A stretch of 64,000 nucleotides of DNA from Notospermus geniculatus (Eukaryota; Nemertea; Pilidiophora; Heteronemertea; Lineidae): assembly GCA_002633025.1 (NCBI GenBank), contig NMRB01000411.1, positions 129,577 through 193,576 of the forward strand, written 5' to 3'. The position numbers were made by a program, and so were the translations under genes. Every line of letters starts with the position of its first letter. Positions within the stretch are counted from its first letter, which is position 1. The notes below the pieces were generated by a model. The model did not search any database, was not told the origin of the DNA, and saw nothing but the letters and a program-made list of their open reading frames with translations. Below are positions 38,378 to 64,000 of the stretch, piece by piece.

Positions 38378-39437
38378 GACTGATTTGACCACATGGTGAG
38401 ATTGGTTTGTCGCAGGAGGGATGGTAATTTTTAAAGAACCTTCAGATCAGTGACACACTTCAACCTGGAAACTTGTTCACAGGATTCATGCTGAAAAAAA
38501 TCAATGGATTTGTGCTTACTATATTTATTATTTAAAACAAGAGAAATCCATTAGTCATGTTGGTGTTTTATAATGCAAGGACATTGTCAGCCATATCATC
38601 TATCATATATATAATGTATCAAGAGGCAAGTCTGTCTATTTTAGACAAAGACTTTTTAATTTACTGTTGATAAAATGTTAGCACAAAGGAAAATTGTCGA
38701 CATCATGAGTGAAAGTGATAGTGGCTCAGGACTCCCAACTAACGGCCAGAAGGCCTTTAGGTTGAAATCCCACCATGGTATGAGGCTTTTCATCTTTTTA
38801 CCCAATTGCCATATCCTTTTGCATCAAGGCTACCTGCATCACCTGAGACATGACGCCCCTTCCTGTCAAGCTTAATATGACTGATCCATTACTTTTAATC
38901 TCTGCTGTGAAAAAAAAACAACCTAACAAGCATAATTACAAAGTCTGAGATAAGATCCTTGAATTTATTTAACATAATTATTTCAGATACACCTATTTTC
39001 AGAATTTCAAAATGTTTAGTTCATGAATTGGGAACAAGAACCCACCTTTATTTACACAAGCACTAGAATCACTACGGTATATCAGCTATGACATTGATGT
39101 TCAGAGTGTAGCCTATGTCACATTCGACATGCAGCTTTTAATTCAATATTGACATGGTGTATAAAAAGGAAATTCACATGCAAATGTCAACTAGAGGAAA
39201 TCAGTTGAATACTTTCCAGAAGGTAATTAATACCACATCACAGGTCAATCACCTTCACATTGGAATCATATTCCACAAGCTACAATCATCACGACTATGT
39301 ACATGAGAATAAAACCTTTTATATCTCAAACTAAAATCCTCTCTTTCATGAGGAGAATTCTCTCACAGGTCCAAAAGATATCGTTTTTACATTCAGTACA
39401 CACACATTCTACAATATGATATTCCTCCAGGCAAATT

Positions 39438-41159
39438 TCACCTCAGCCACAACTTGAGACGCAAAGCATCCACACCATTGAGATAATACCGGAAGAGTCT
39501 CTTATCTCGTACAAATCCAAGATTTTCATACAACTTAAGGGCAGCCTTATTGGTGATTTCTGTCTCAAGGACAACCTGCAATAAAGAAAATACATCAATT
39601 CTATCAAGATGACTGACAATCCAACTGCTGAATCTGATTACTTACATGTATGCTTTCACTGGGACATGCGTGCAGAATGAGTGGTAAACTAACTTATCAT
39701 GTTGTGTGGAATAACAAGGGCTGATTGATTTTATTTACCTCATCACAATCATCTTTCACCATGGCTCGAATGGCTTTGAGCACTAGATGTGAACCTGCAA
39801 GAGAAGAGCTACTAAGTTAGACAAGGCAACCATTCACTGGCCAAAATATGACATTTCAATGCCAGGCCTATATCAATGATTTTCCCATTAAATAACTAAA
39901 CGGGACAGCCAGCATAGATTCTTATTCGGGCATGGACAATTACTATTGACACCTGTGCACTGAAACTGTCTGACATGTTTATCATTCGATTAGAGTCCTG
40001 CGAAAGCCCTCACCTATCCTTCTTCTTCTGTAGTTTTCATCAACGGCAAGCATTGCGATGTAACCCCTCCTGACCATGTTTTTATGCATATCTAATTTAC
40101 AAACTATGGCTCCGACACATTTGCTTCCATCCATTGCCTGAAAAAGATCACAAACAGTTATTGAGACTGAAGAACATTGTGAAAAAGCGTTCATCACCAT
40201 TCCAGTTCAAAATGATAGACTGTACATGTATCATGGTACGCTGGACTGCCACTTGATTCCATCCTCATTCCTGACTGAAAATGGTGAATGTCAGAATGAA
40301 TGATCCAGTTGAAACACTTCAATGCATGTCACTCATGTCCCTTACAGGATAGCCACAGAAAGAAACTTCACAGGCATACAGAAAAAAATATCTTTTCTTC
40401 AACACTTACCAGGAAGCACAGTTTTGGCCAATTATGAATAAAGTATCGATACGTGTATATTGAATAAGGTTCTGATAGGTCTTTTGTAATTAATGACATT
40501 ATATCTGGCATTTGTTTTTCCGATTTATATACAACATAGTCAATACCCAACAACGAGTCTTTCTCATCTTCAACAGAAGCTGACGTTCCAACAGGACTAT
40601 CATCACATTCAGCACCATTATTGAGAGAGTTCATTAACTTTGCTGCAAGCTCCTCCACACCAGAATCTTTACTGCTGTCCTCTTCTACGCCTGTACTATC
40701 ACCATCATCTTGCCGTATTTGCCAATCATGGAGTGATCTCTCTTTGACATTATCGGTGACCCCCTTCCCACAGACTACAATATCACAATCTTGGTATGAC
40801 AAGAGTGTCGTGTTATTGCCTTTGGAGTTGGATTCACTTTCAGATGAAATGACACAGTTCGGTCTTGCCTGGAAAATGTCACTTTTCCCAGTGGATTTTG
40901 ATGCATCAATGGGGTGTTTTATTATCCCATTAGGCGGTTGCTTCTCTTTTAATTTGATTGTGGTGCTGTTCACGCACGGCTGTTGACCACACGTTGTGTC
41001 ATCTCCGAAAACACCATCCACATCCACGGGCACTGGCCTCACTAGTGCACATGTGGTGGGAGGCGCAGGCACTGCATTAGAAATTTCTGAGTCGGAAATT
41101 TCACTTTCAGGGCAGTTGCCGACACCCCGCGCATTCGATTTCATCGTTTCAGACTCCAT
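39438..41159 (-). CDS. NAA30: NAA30, N-alpha-acetyltransferase 30 (NatC catalytic subunit), four exons
   Basis: Acetylates the N-terminus of Met-Leu/Ile/Phe-type proteins as the catalytic subunit of the cytosolic NatC complex (with NAA35 and NAA38). Exons: 41159-40410, 40137-40014, 39794-39739, 39575-39438, in phase, 355 aa (human about 362). The first about 210 residues are low-complexity and acidic or serine-rich, as in the family. From about residue 210 the GNAT domain is highly conserved: [20 protein letters not shown], then [46 protein letters not shown] and the C-terminal [10 protein letters not shown]. The acetyl-CoA loop reads RRRRIG where the family pattern is R-x-x-G-x-G/A, so the first glycine is replaced by arginine. 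The exon 2 acceptor and all donors are standard. It is transcribed away from COA6. Confidence 0.95.
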
Positions 41160-42050
41160 CCTAGGAGGACATCATATAATTGTTGTTTAGGGTTCAATCA
41201 ATGCATAAATTGAAAGTGGTGAAGGGTATTTTGGTCGATTTTTTGTCGTTATTTTTGATGACTTTCCCAATCGTCCACCATCTTGGCCACTATTGCTGCA
41301 CATGCGCAAAGTGGAAATGGAACCCACCTCGCGGAGGATCGTGGTACCAATGGAACTACTTTGTATCCATGCGTCAGACGAAGAATCGATTTAAAATGAA
41401 ACTTGACCTTTTCAACCAATCGAAAGTACCATTTTTACTTAGCTACCGTCTATTTTTCTGAACAATTTGGAACATTATGAATCATATGGTAGCTTAAATC
41501 CTAAATGAGTATTTTTTACTTTCTTCGCGCAACATTTTCCCTCAATCAAGGTCAATGTGTTGCTCGGCATTTCCGGTTGGTTGATAATTATGACTGTGTA
41601 CAAAACATAAATTTGTTTATATATCTTACATCTGATGATTTTATGAAGCCTTTGTGATAGACTGAGAATGAGATGAGAGAATGCAGGCATGCATGCAGCA
41701 GCAGAGAGAGCATGCCATAGGCCTAGGCCTACCATCCAGATACCATCATCAATGAATGTCAATGGATGACATCATCTGATCATCCCACTACCACCATGAC
41801 CACCACAACAGCTGACCACACACACAGAGCATATGCAGAGTAAAGGCACCCAATGCAGTAGGCCCTTAGGCCTGCTGGAACTGGTATTCTTAGCCGTTTG
41901 CATATCATGATATGCATCATCACTAGTCTCTTCATGTTTATATTCAAATTTCCTCATGTTCTTTTTCTAGCATGTCCTTGAGAGAAAATAACTACGCCTA
42001 CCGGTACAGACGGACATCATAGAATTGTTATAAGTGCATGAGCATGCAAG
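41160..42050. promoter_or_regulatory. Divergent NAA30-COA6 intergenic interval
   Basis: 890 bases separate the two head-to-head start codons, so a shared or bidirectional promoter region is likely. It includes GCGCAAAGTGG and CCACCTCGCGG near 41305-41340, about 150-180 bases upstream of the NAA30 start. No TATA box stands out. Untranslated exon ends cannot be placed from sequence alone. Confidence 0.4.
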
Positions 42051-42503
42051 ATGGCAACAGAGAGTCGCCCGAAGTTTCCGACTAAAGAAGAACGCACTAA
42101 ATGTTGGAATGCGAGAGATGAATACTGGACCTGCAAAGACAATAAAGATGAGACCCAGTGTAAACAATACAGAGAAATGTTCGAAAAATATTGCTCACCA
42201 ACTTGGGTATGTTGGGTTGAAACAAAATCAGTTTGTCTGATTTCATGATAAGTCACCAAGGAAATATAGCAGACACTACATTTGTAGTACTCCAGAAAAG
42301 CACCAGACCCTGTCTGATGGAAATTTGAGGCAGAATATTTTCCTTGATGTGGTGGCAAGTTCAAGTTCTTATTATACTCAATAGAATTGCTTTTTCAGGT
42401 GAAGTATTTTGACAGAAGAAGAGAATATTTGAAATTCAAATCAAAGATAGAGAACGACGGATATGAACCAATTGAAAACCTCAAAGGCCAAAAGGCTTCC
42501 TAG
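42051..42503 (+). CDS. COA6: COA6, cytochrome c oxidase assembly factor 6, two exons
   Basis: Small twin-cysteine protein of the mitochondrial intermembrane space that helps deliver copper to COX2 during complex IV assembly. Exons 42051-42206 and 42399-42503 (donor TGG|GTATGT, acceptor TTTTTCAG) encode 86 aa. C18-x9-C28 (KCWNARDEYWTC) and C37-x10-C48 (QCKQYREMFEKYC) form the two disulphide-bonded helices typical of the family. The second exon KYFDRRREYLKFKSKIE matches the conserved C-terminal half. The Met at 42051 is in a good context (AAGATGG) and gives the usual length. Two TAA/TAG-type stops follow in tandem (TAGTAG). Confidence 0.95.
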
Positions 42504-42960
42504 TAGCCTATTTGGATTTTGCTCTTCATGAAACCCAACAGTATGGAGACAATCTAAAATGCTCAGGTCATTTGCAGCAACTTCCTAGAATATTAAGTGA
42601 CCTGCTAATTTTGAAAGTAACAAGGATCAGCAGGAGAAATCACCATGGACTTGACCAGGAGGAGATTATCTTGATATCTCCTGACTAAATTTACCTAAAA
42701 TATTTGCATTTGCCTTGATAGGGTGCACAAACTTAACATAGGTATTTGGTTGCTACTTATCATGTGCAGTAGGAACCCAGGAGTTCAGCTGATAGTGTCA
42801 ATTGACTTTTGGAGTTCCGATTCCAATAATACTGCAGCCTAACTCCATTCAATGGTATAAGTACCGGTACGTACCTTAGCATATGTTAGACCAGGATGTC
42901 AGATATTCACTGGTATGAAGCTACACCATTCTGATGTGATAAAATGTGATATTTTGTATT

Positions 42961-43108
42961 TATACTGCTAACAATAAAGCTGTGTCCATCAATTACAAGA
43001 TTGGTCTTGAAGTTCATACTTTTATGTCCTGCTCTATACTGCTAACAATAAAGCTGTGTCCATCAATTATAAGATGGGTCTTGAAGTTCATACGTTTATG
43101 TCATGTAT
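42961..43108 (+). repeat. 74-base tandem duplication carrying two AATAAA signals
   Basis: TATACTGCTAACAATAAAGC starts at 42961 and again at 43035. Each copy has AATAAA (42973-42978, 43047-43052). These lie about 470 and 545 bases after the COA6 stop, so they are plausible alternative polyadenylation signals for COA6. Confidence 0.75.
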
Positions 43109-43200
43109 GTCCTGCTCTACGACAGGTACATGTATTTCGAGTCCTAAACATTTTGTGATGCATTATACTGGATTCCTTCCAGGATTCCAATGATACGGTA

Positions 43201-43269
43201 TTTCTTTAATCACGTTAATTGTGGTCGTCGTAATTGTACGATGACCACAGTTAACGTGCTTAAAGAATA
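43201..43269. repeat. Inverted repeat hairpin
   Basis: ATTTCTTTAATCACGTTAAT at 43200 onward pairs with ATTAACGTGCTTAAAGAAT-like sequence near 43250-43269. The centre is GTGGTCGTCGTAATTGTACGATGACCAC. The arms contain a few mismatches. Confidence 0.6.
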
Positions 43270-43418
43270 TTTTGGAAGAGGCTCATTGCCAAAAAGCACA
43301 AGATACAGTATTAATAAGTCAATCCCGATACTCGATGTCAGTGAAATATAGGGCCTACCAAACGGCCTTTAACAGCAAACTGCGAGATACATGTAGGGCA
43401 ATTGAAGCTTGTCTTTGA

Positions 43419-46400
43419 TGTCTTATAAAATTATAGCAATTCAAGCCGAGTCATGCATGTATGGTGGTCAGTTTTATTCACAAACGATTACAATACAGAT
43501 TAACCAAGTATTGGACAATGTGTACCTTGCTATTTGCAGACTGTAGTTAAAAACTATCAATGGTGATATTTTCAATGCCGATTTCTCAAAAAATCAGAAA
43601 AAAGATTGGACACCACACTTCCAGAAGTCGGCAAGTCCACATAAGACCATGTCATAAACTACCGGTATGACAAAATACATGGATGATTCCAACAAATAAA
43701 TGGCACATTCACATCCAGATTTCAGATTGGAAAGAAGAATCTCTGACAAAAGTCTCACCGCCATGTAATCATTAATCATGGATGAAAAATAGCACTAAAT
43801 GTTGATACATAAGGCCCCTTTTACATAGAAGTATACGGTATACGAAAACGCCGGTTAACAATGGCTTCACGGTCATGAATCCATTTGAAGCCTTTGTTAA
43901 CCAGCCTTTTCGTATATTGTATACTTCTATGTAATAGGGGCCTTTATATATGGAATGATCAATATTGTCATTTTAGGTATGTAACCATCCCAAAATGTAT
44001 CTGATGCCACTCCAACGTTCATTTATGATAGATAAATTCTCTTATCTATATGTACAATAATTCTTTAGCAATACTGGTGACCTAAAACTACTGTTGATAA
44101 AAAACAATCCTAGCAATAAAAACAAATTTTCCGACTATATATGGCATTGGTTCTTACAAGTGGAATGTTGTATCCACGTAAGGTGGATTAATGAAAAGAT
44201 CCATCTCGTGTGGCAATTAGCAAGGTGTATACATATACTTGTAAAGTGCTCCTAATACATGGACGGATACATTCGTGATGTGGTGGTCCAAATGAGAGAG
44301 CCAGTTGGTTACTCATCGCCACAGCAGCTACATGGAGGATGTAAAAAAAAGTGACAAAGTGGTCACATCATAGAAGTCCCGTTTCTTATGTCAATGCAAA
44401 TTAGGCATCATGCATATCAAAATGACACTACTGATGGAAATTGTGTTTATTCTTCACAAAAGTATCGGCAAATTGTACTGCTGCCACATGAAAATTATCA
44501 CAGCTAGGCTACATCAGATCTACATCGTTCAGAGTCGGCAACACGTGTGCTGTTATTTGTTTCATCAACAGATTCGAAGTCCTCACTACTTAACTAGTCT
44601 GTCTGACCTTGGAGGAATTATAATTCCTCCAAGGTCTGACATTGATTGAAAGATCGTGTTCAAGTGAAAGTATTTGCATATGAATATTCATCCCCTCCCT
44701 GAGGTCGGTGTTTGTCATGAAGCACATGATACATGTACATAATACAGTTGTGGTGAAACATGTCATTTAAGACAACACAATACCACAAGTGCCTTCTGAT
44801 TGATACAAAATATTAACCCTCTCGGCATCAGCAACCCACAGTAGCATTCACAGGTTCTTTTCTGGACATCCTACAAAGAGCTCAACCTTACTGAGTACCT
44901 GACTCACACTTATGTTCATATTTGCCATCATAATCAGTGACACTGACAGCANTGTCTTATGAAATTATAGCAATTCAAGCTGAGTCATGCATGTATCATA
45001 TGGTGGTCAGTTTTATTCACAAACGATTACAATACAGATTAACCAAGTATTGGACAATGTGTACCTTGCTATTTGCAGACTGTAGTTAAAAACTATCAAT
45101 GGTGATATTTTCAATGCCAATTTCTCAAAAAATCAGATAAAAGATTGGACACCACACTTCCAGAAGTCGGCAAGTCCACATACAGTGTAGCATTGGTGAA
45201 CTCTCTCCAAAGACTATGTCATAAACTATGACAAAATACATGGATGATTCCAACAAATAAATGGCACATTCACATCCAGATTTCAGATTGGAAAGAAGAA
45301 TCTCTGACAAAAGTCTCACCGCCATGTAATCATTAATGGATGAAAAATAGCACTAAATGTTGATACATAAGGCCCCTTTTACATAGAAGTATACGGTATA
45401 CGAAAACGCCGGTTAACAATGGCTTCACGGTCGTGAATCCATTTGAAGCCTTTGTTAACCAGCCTTTTCATATATTGTATACTTCTATGTAATAGGGGCC
45501 TTTATATATGGAATGATCAAATATTGTCATTTTAGGTATGTAACCATCCCAAAATGTATCTGATGCCACCCCAACGTTCATTTCTGATAGATAAATTCTC
45601 TTATCTACATGTACAATAATTCTTTAGCAATACTGGTGACCTAAAACTACTGTTGATAAAAAACAATCATAGCAATAAAAACAAATTTTCCGACTATATA
45701 TGGCATTGGTTCTTATAAGTGGAATGTTGTATCCACCTAAGGTGGATTAATGAAAAGATCCATCTCGTGTGGCAATTAGCAAGGTGTATACATATACATG
45801 TACTTGTAATGTGCTCCTAATACATGGACGGATACATTCGTGATGTGGTGGTCCCGATGAGAGAGCCAGTTGGTTACTCATCGCCACATCAGCTACATGG
45901 AGGAGGATGTGACAAAGTGGTCACATCAGTACAAAAGTCCCATTTCATATGTCAATGCTGATTAGGCATCATGCATATCAAAATGACACTAACGATGGAA
46001 ATTGTGTTTATTCTTCACAAAAGTATTGGTGAATTGTACTGCTGCCACATGAAAATTATCACAGCTAGGCTACATCAGATCTACATCGTTCATAGTCGGC
46101 AACACATGTGTGCTGTTATAAGTTTTTGTTTCATCAACAGATTCGAAGTCCTCACTACTTAACTAGTCTGTCTGACCTTGGAGGAATTATAATTCCTCCA
46201 AGGTCTGACATTGATTGAAAGATCGTGTTCAAGTGAAAGTATTTGCATATGAATATTCATCCCCTCCCTGAGGTCGGTGTTTGTCATGAAGCACATGATA
46301 CATGTACATAATACAGTTGTGGTGAAACATGTCATTTAAGACAACACAATACCACAAGTGCCTTCTGATTGATACAAAAAATTAACCCTCTCGGCATCAG

Positions 46401-46520
46401 CAACCCACAGTAGCATTCACAGGTTCTTTTCTGGACATCCTACAAAGAGCTCAACCTTACTGAGTACCCGACTCACACTTATGTTCATATTTGCCATCAT
46501 AATCAGTGACACTGACAGCA
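43419..46520. repeat. Direct duplication D of about 1.55 kb joined at a single n
   Basis: 43419-44951 and 44953-46520 are nearly identical over their whole length. The single n at 44952 is the exact junction. Each copy contains a MITE (43812-43945, 45372-45504) and a palindrome GACCTTGGAGGAATTATAATTCC (44602-44641, 46169-46208). Most likely an unmerged haplotype. Confidence 0.87.
43812..43945. mobile_element. Palindromic MITE (copies at 45372-45504; relative at 60320-60415)
   Basis: The ends AAGGCCCCTTTTACATAGAAG and CTTCTATGTAATAGGGGCCTT are inverted. Inside, CGCCGGTTAACAATGGCTTC pairs with AAGCCTTTGTTAACCAGCC. The segment at 60320-60415 in a TTLL5 intron shares GCCGGTTAACAATGACTTCA and TTTGTTAACAGGCC, so it is a diverged family member. 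Confidence 0.7.
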
Positions 46521-46706
46521 TAAATTACCAAGGGTCAAAGCATTCCACAGTCTGATGAACTGTACATCACATGAAGTGACCCTTTATAATATCATCTGCC
46601 ATCCTTCAACCCAATGAGCCATCACCTCACATTTCCACAAAACTTCAGCAAACTGTGCAAATCACTCCAACGTTGAATAGGATCACTGTAGACCATGGTC
46701 CCTCAA

Positions 46707-62995
<16,289 letters not shown>

Positions 62996-64000
62996 CTTTT
63001 CTAGCAAATCTTGAGAATACCTTCTGTTAAATGTGATGTGCTCAGCAATGTCCTAGTTTTGTAGTCATTAGTCAAAGACCTGAAACCTAAAGCATGTAAA
63101 GATGAATAATGGAACAATTCCAAAAAGTGGTAGCCTAGGCCTTGCAAAAAATGCAAGTTTCCACAACACAAGTGCATGAAGGACAGTGACACCCGACAGT
63201 GCACAGTGTGATGGCAAGGCTTATAGATGTGTAGGCCTACCGAAAATTCCGGACCATGTTGTTTGCATGAGTGACGTGACGTCGTAGTGCATCCAAGTCC
63301 AACACATGCTGATGACTTGCGCTGTCATGACGCCGTGTAAACATGGTCCGCAATTTATGCCATACTATAGGCCTAAATTGTGGACCATGTTTAGAGCGGA
63401 GTACATGGTAGGCCTACGGTAGGCCTATATGACTATAGTAGGGGGGCGCCAGATCAGACATGTCAAAAAAAGGCAACGTCGTAGGCCTACCTACATGTAG
63501 ATCATGACATTCACCATAAATTGGGCAATAGGCCTAGGGGAGGACCTGGCCATGAAGTGTCGGCCAAGCATCGAATTACGAAAGCTTAGGCCTAGGCCTA
63601 GGCTATTTTCCGCCCATCATGTCCATATAATAAAGAGATAGGCTACATAGGCCTAGGTAGGCCTACGCCGGTAGGCCTAAAAGAACAAAGCCATATAATA
63701 CTACATCTGCCTACATCATGCAGCAGGCCTACATCATGTACATAAACATGTAGCCTAGGCTCACACACAGGCATGAATGAATGGACATGATGACATGCAT
63801 AGGCCTAACTATCATGGATGCATCAATCAACATGATCATGGATGGATGGATTGGCTTGGTTTTGATTGGAAATGGAATGCGTGCTTGGTAACCAACACGC
63901 CGGACCGTGTTATTTTAGTTAGCTGTCTGATAAACTAAAAATACGGCTGCAAAATCGGCACAGCATTACCTGTTGTACACTACTCATTACGAATATTTCA
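62996..64000. promoter_or_regulatory. TTLL5 upstream region dense in TAGGCCTA words
   Basis: At least ten AGGCCTA/TAGGCCT words lie between 63231 and 63810, some directly joined (63587-63601, 63648-63680). A CRE-like TGACGTGACGTCG is at 63272-63284. An inverted pair ACATGGTCCGCAATTT/AAATTGTGGACCATGT is at 63341-63392, with a further GGACCATGTT at 63251. The TTLL5 promoter and 5' untranslated exon probably lie here, but no start site can be fixed. Confidence 0.4.

Larger units (their letters stand above)
35161..39437. other. Intergenic sequence, no gene seen
   Basis: The region between the PAN-like exon and the NAA30 3' end. It contains several TAGGCCTA words (36,000-37,050), a perfect palindrome at 37314-37359 and a MITE at 38087-38377. 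TTTATT at 39047-39052 could be the NAA30 polyadenylation signal read on the minus strand. Confidence 0.5.
42504..46706. other. COA6 3' region and duplicated intergenic block
   Basis: Contains the likely COA6 3' untranslated sequence, a hairpin at 43201-43269, and duplication D (43419-46520). The convergent TTLL5 3' end lies beyond. No coding exon was recognised. Confidence 0.55.

Overview
This 64-kb window is animal nuclear DNA. Its genes have many short exons with GT-AG introns, RS-domain coding and a glutamylase. Non-coding DNA is AT-rich and packed with short inverted-repeat transposons (MITEs). The self-complementary words TAGGCCTA, TACATGTA and TACCGGTA recur throughout, which suggests a marine invertebrate deuterostome, most likely an echinoderm or hemichordate. 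That placement is an inference with moderate to low confidence.

Five protein-coding loci can be supported. (1) CLASRP, an SR-related splicing regulator, runs on the minus strand from 21721 to 4805 in 19 coding exons (754 aa). (2) A minus-strand first coding exon for a secreted protein with a PAN/apple-like cysteine pattern lies at 34746-35160; its later exons were not found. (3) NAA30, the NatC catalytic subunit, runs on the minus strand from 41159 to 39438 in four exons (355 aa). (4) COA6, a mitochondrial cytochrome c oxidase assembly factor, runs on the plus strand from 42051 to 42503 in two exons (86 aa), head to head with NAA30. (5) TTLL5, a tubulin polyglutamylase, runs on the minus strand from 62995 to 46707 in 31 coding exons (1281 aa). 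Codon phase closes exactly across all exons of CLASRP, NAA30, COA6 and TTLL5.

Between and inside the genes, the DNA is dominated by non-autonomous transposons. They include a 400-bp TTAA-flanked element, TA-flanked, TAA-flanked and 5- or 7-bp-TSD elements, a 44-bp minisatellite and satellite-like tandem units. There are four larger near-identical direct duplications: 15.3-16.3 kb, 25.9-32.8 kb, 32.8-34.3 kb and 43.4-46.5 kb. Three of them have a single 'n' exactly where the first copy ends, which looks like unmerged alternative haplotypes placed in tandem by the assembler. The 25.9-32.8 kb pair shows one filled and one empty transposon site.

The genes do not form a pathway. They are ordinary, conserved housekeeping or cilia-related neighbours. 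I saw no new multi-gene system. The noteworthy content is transposon structure, assembly structure and a few details of individual genes.
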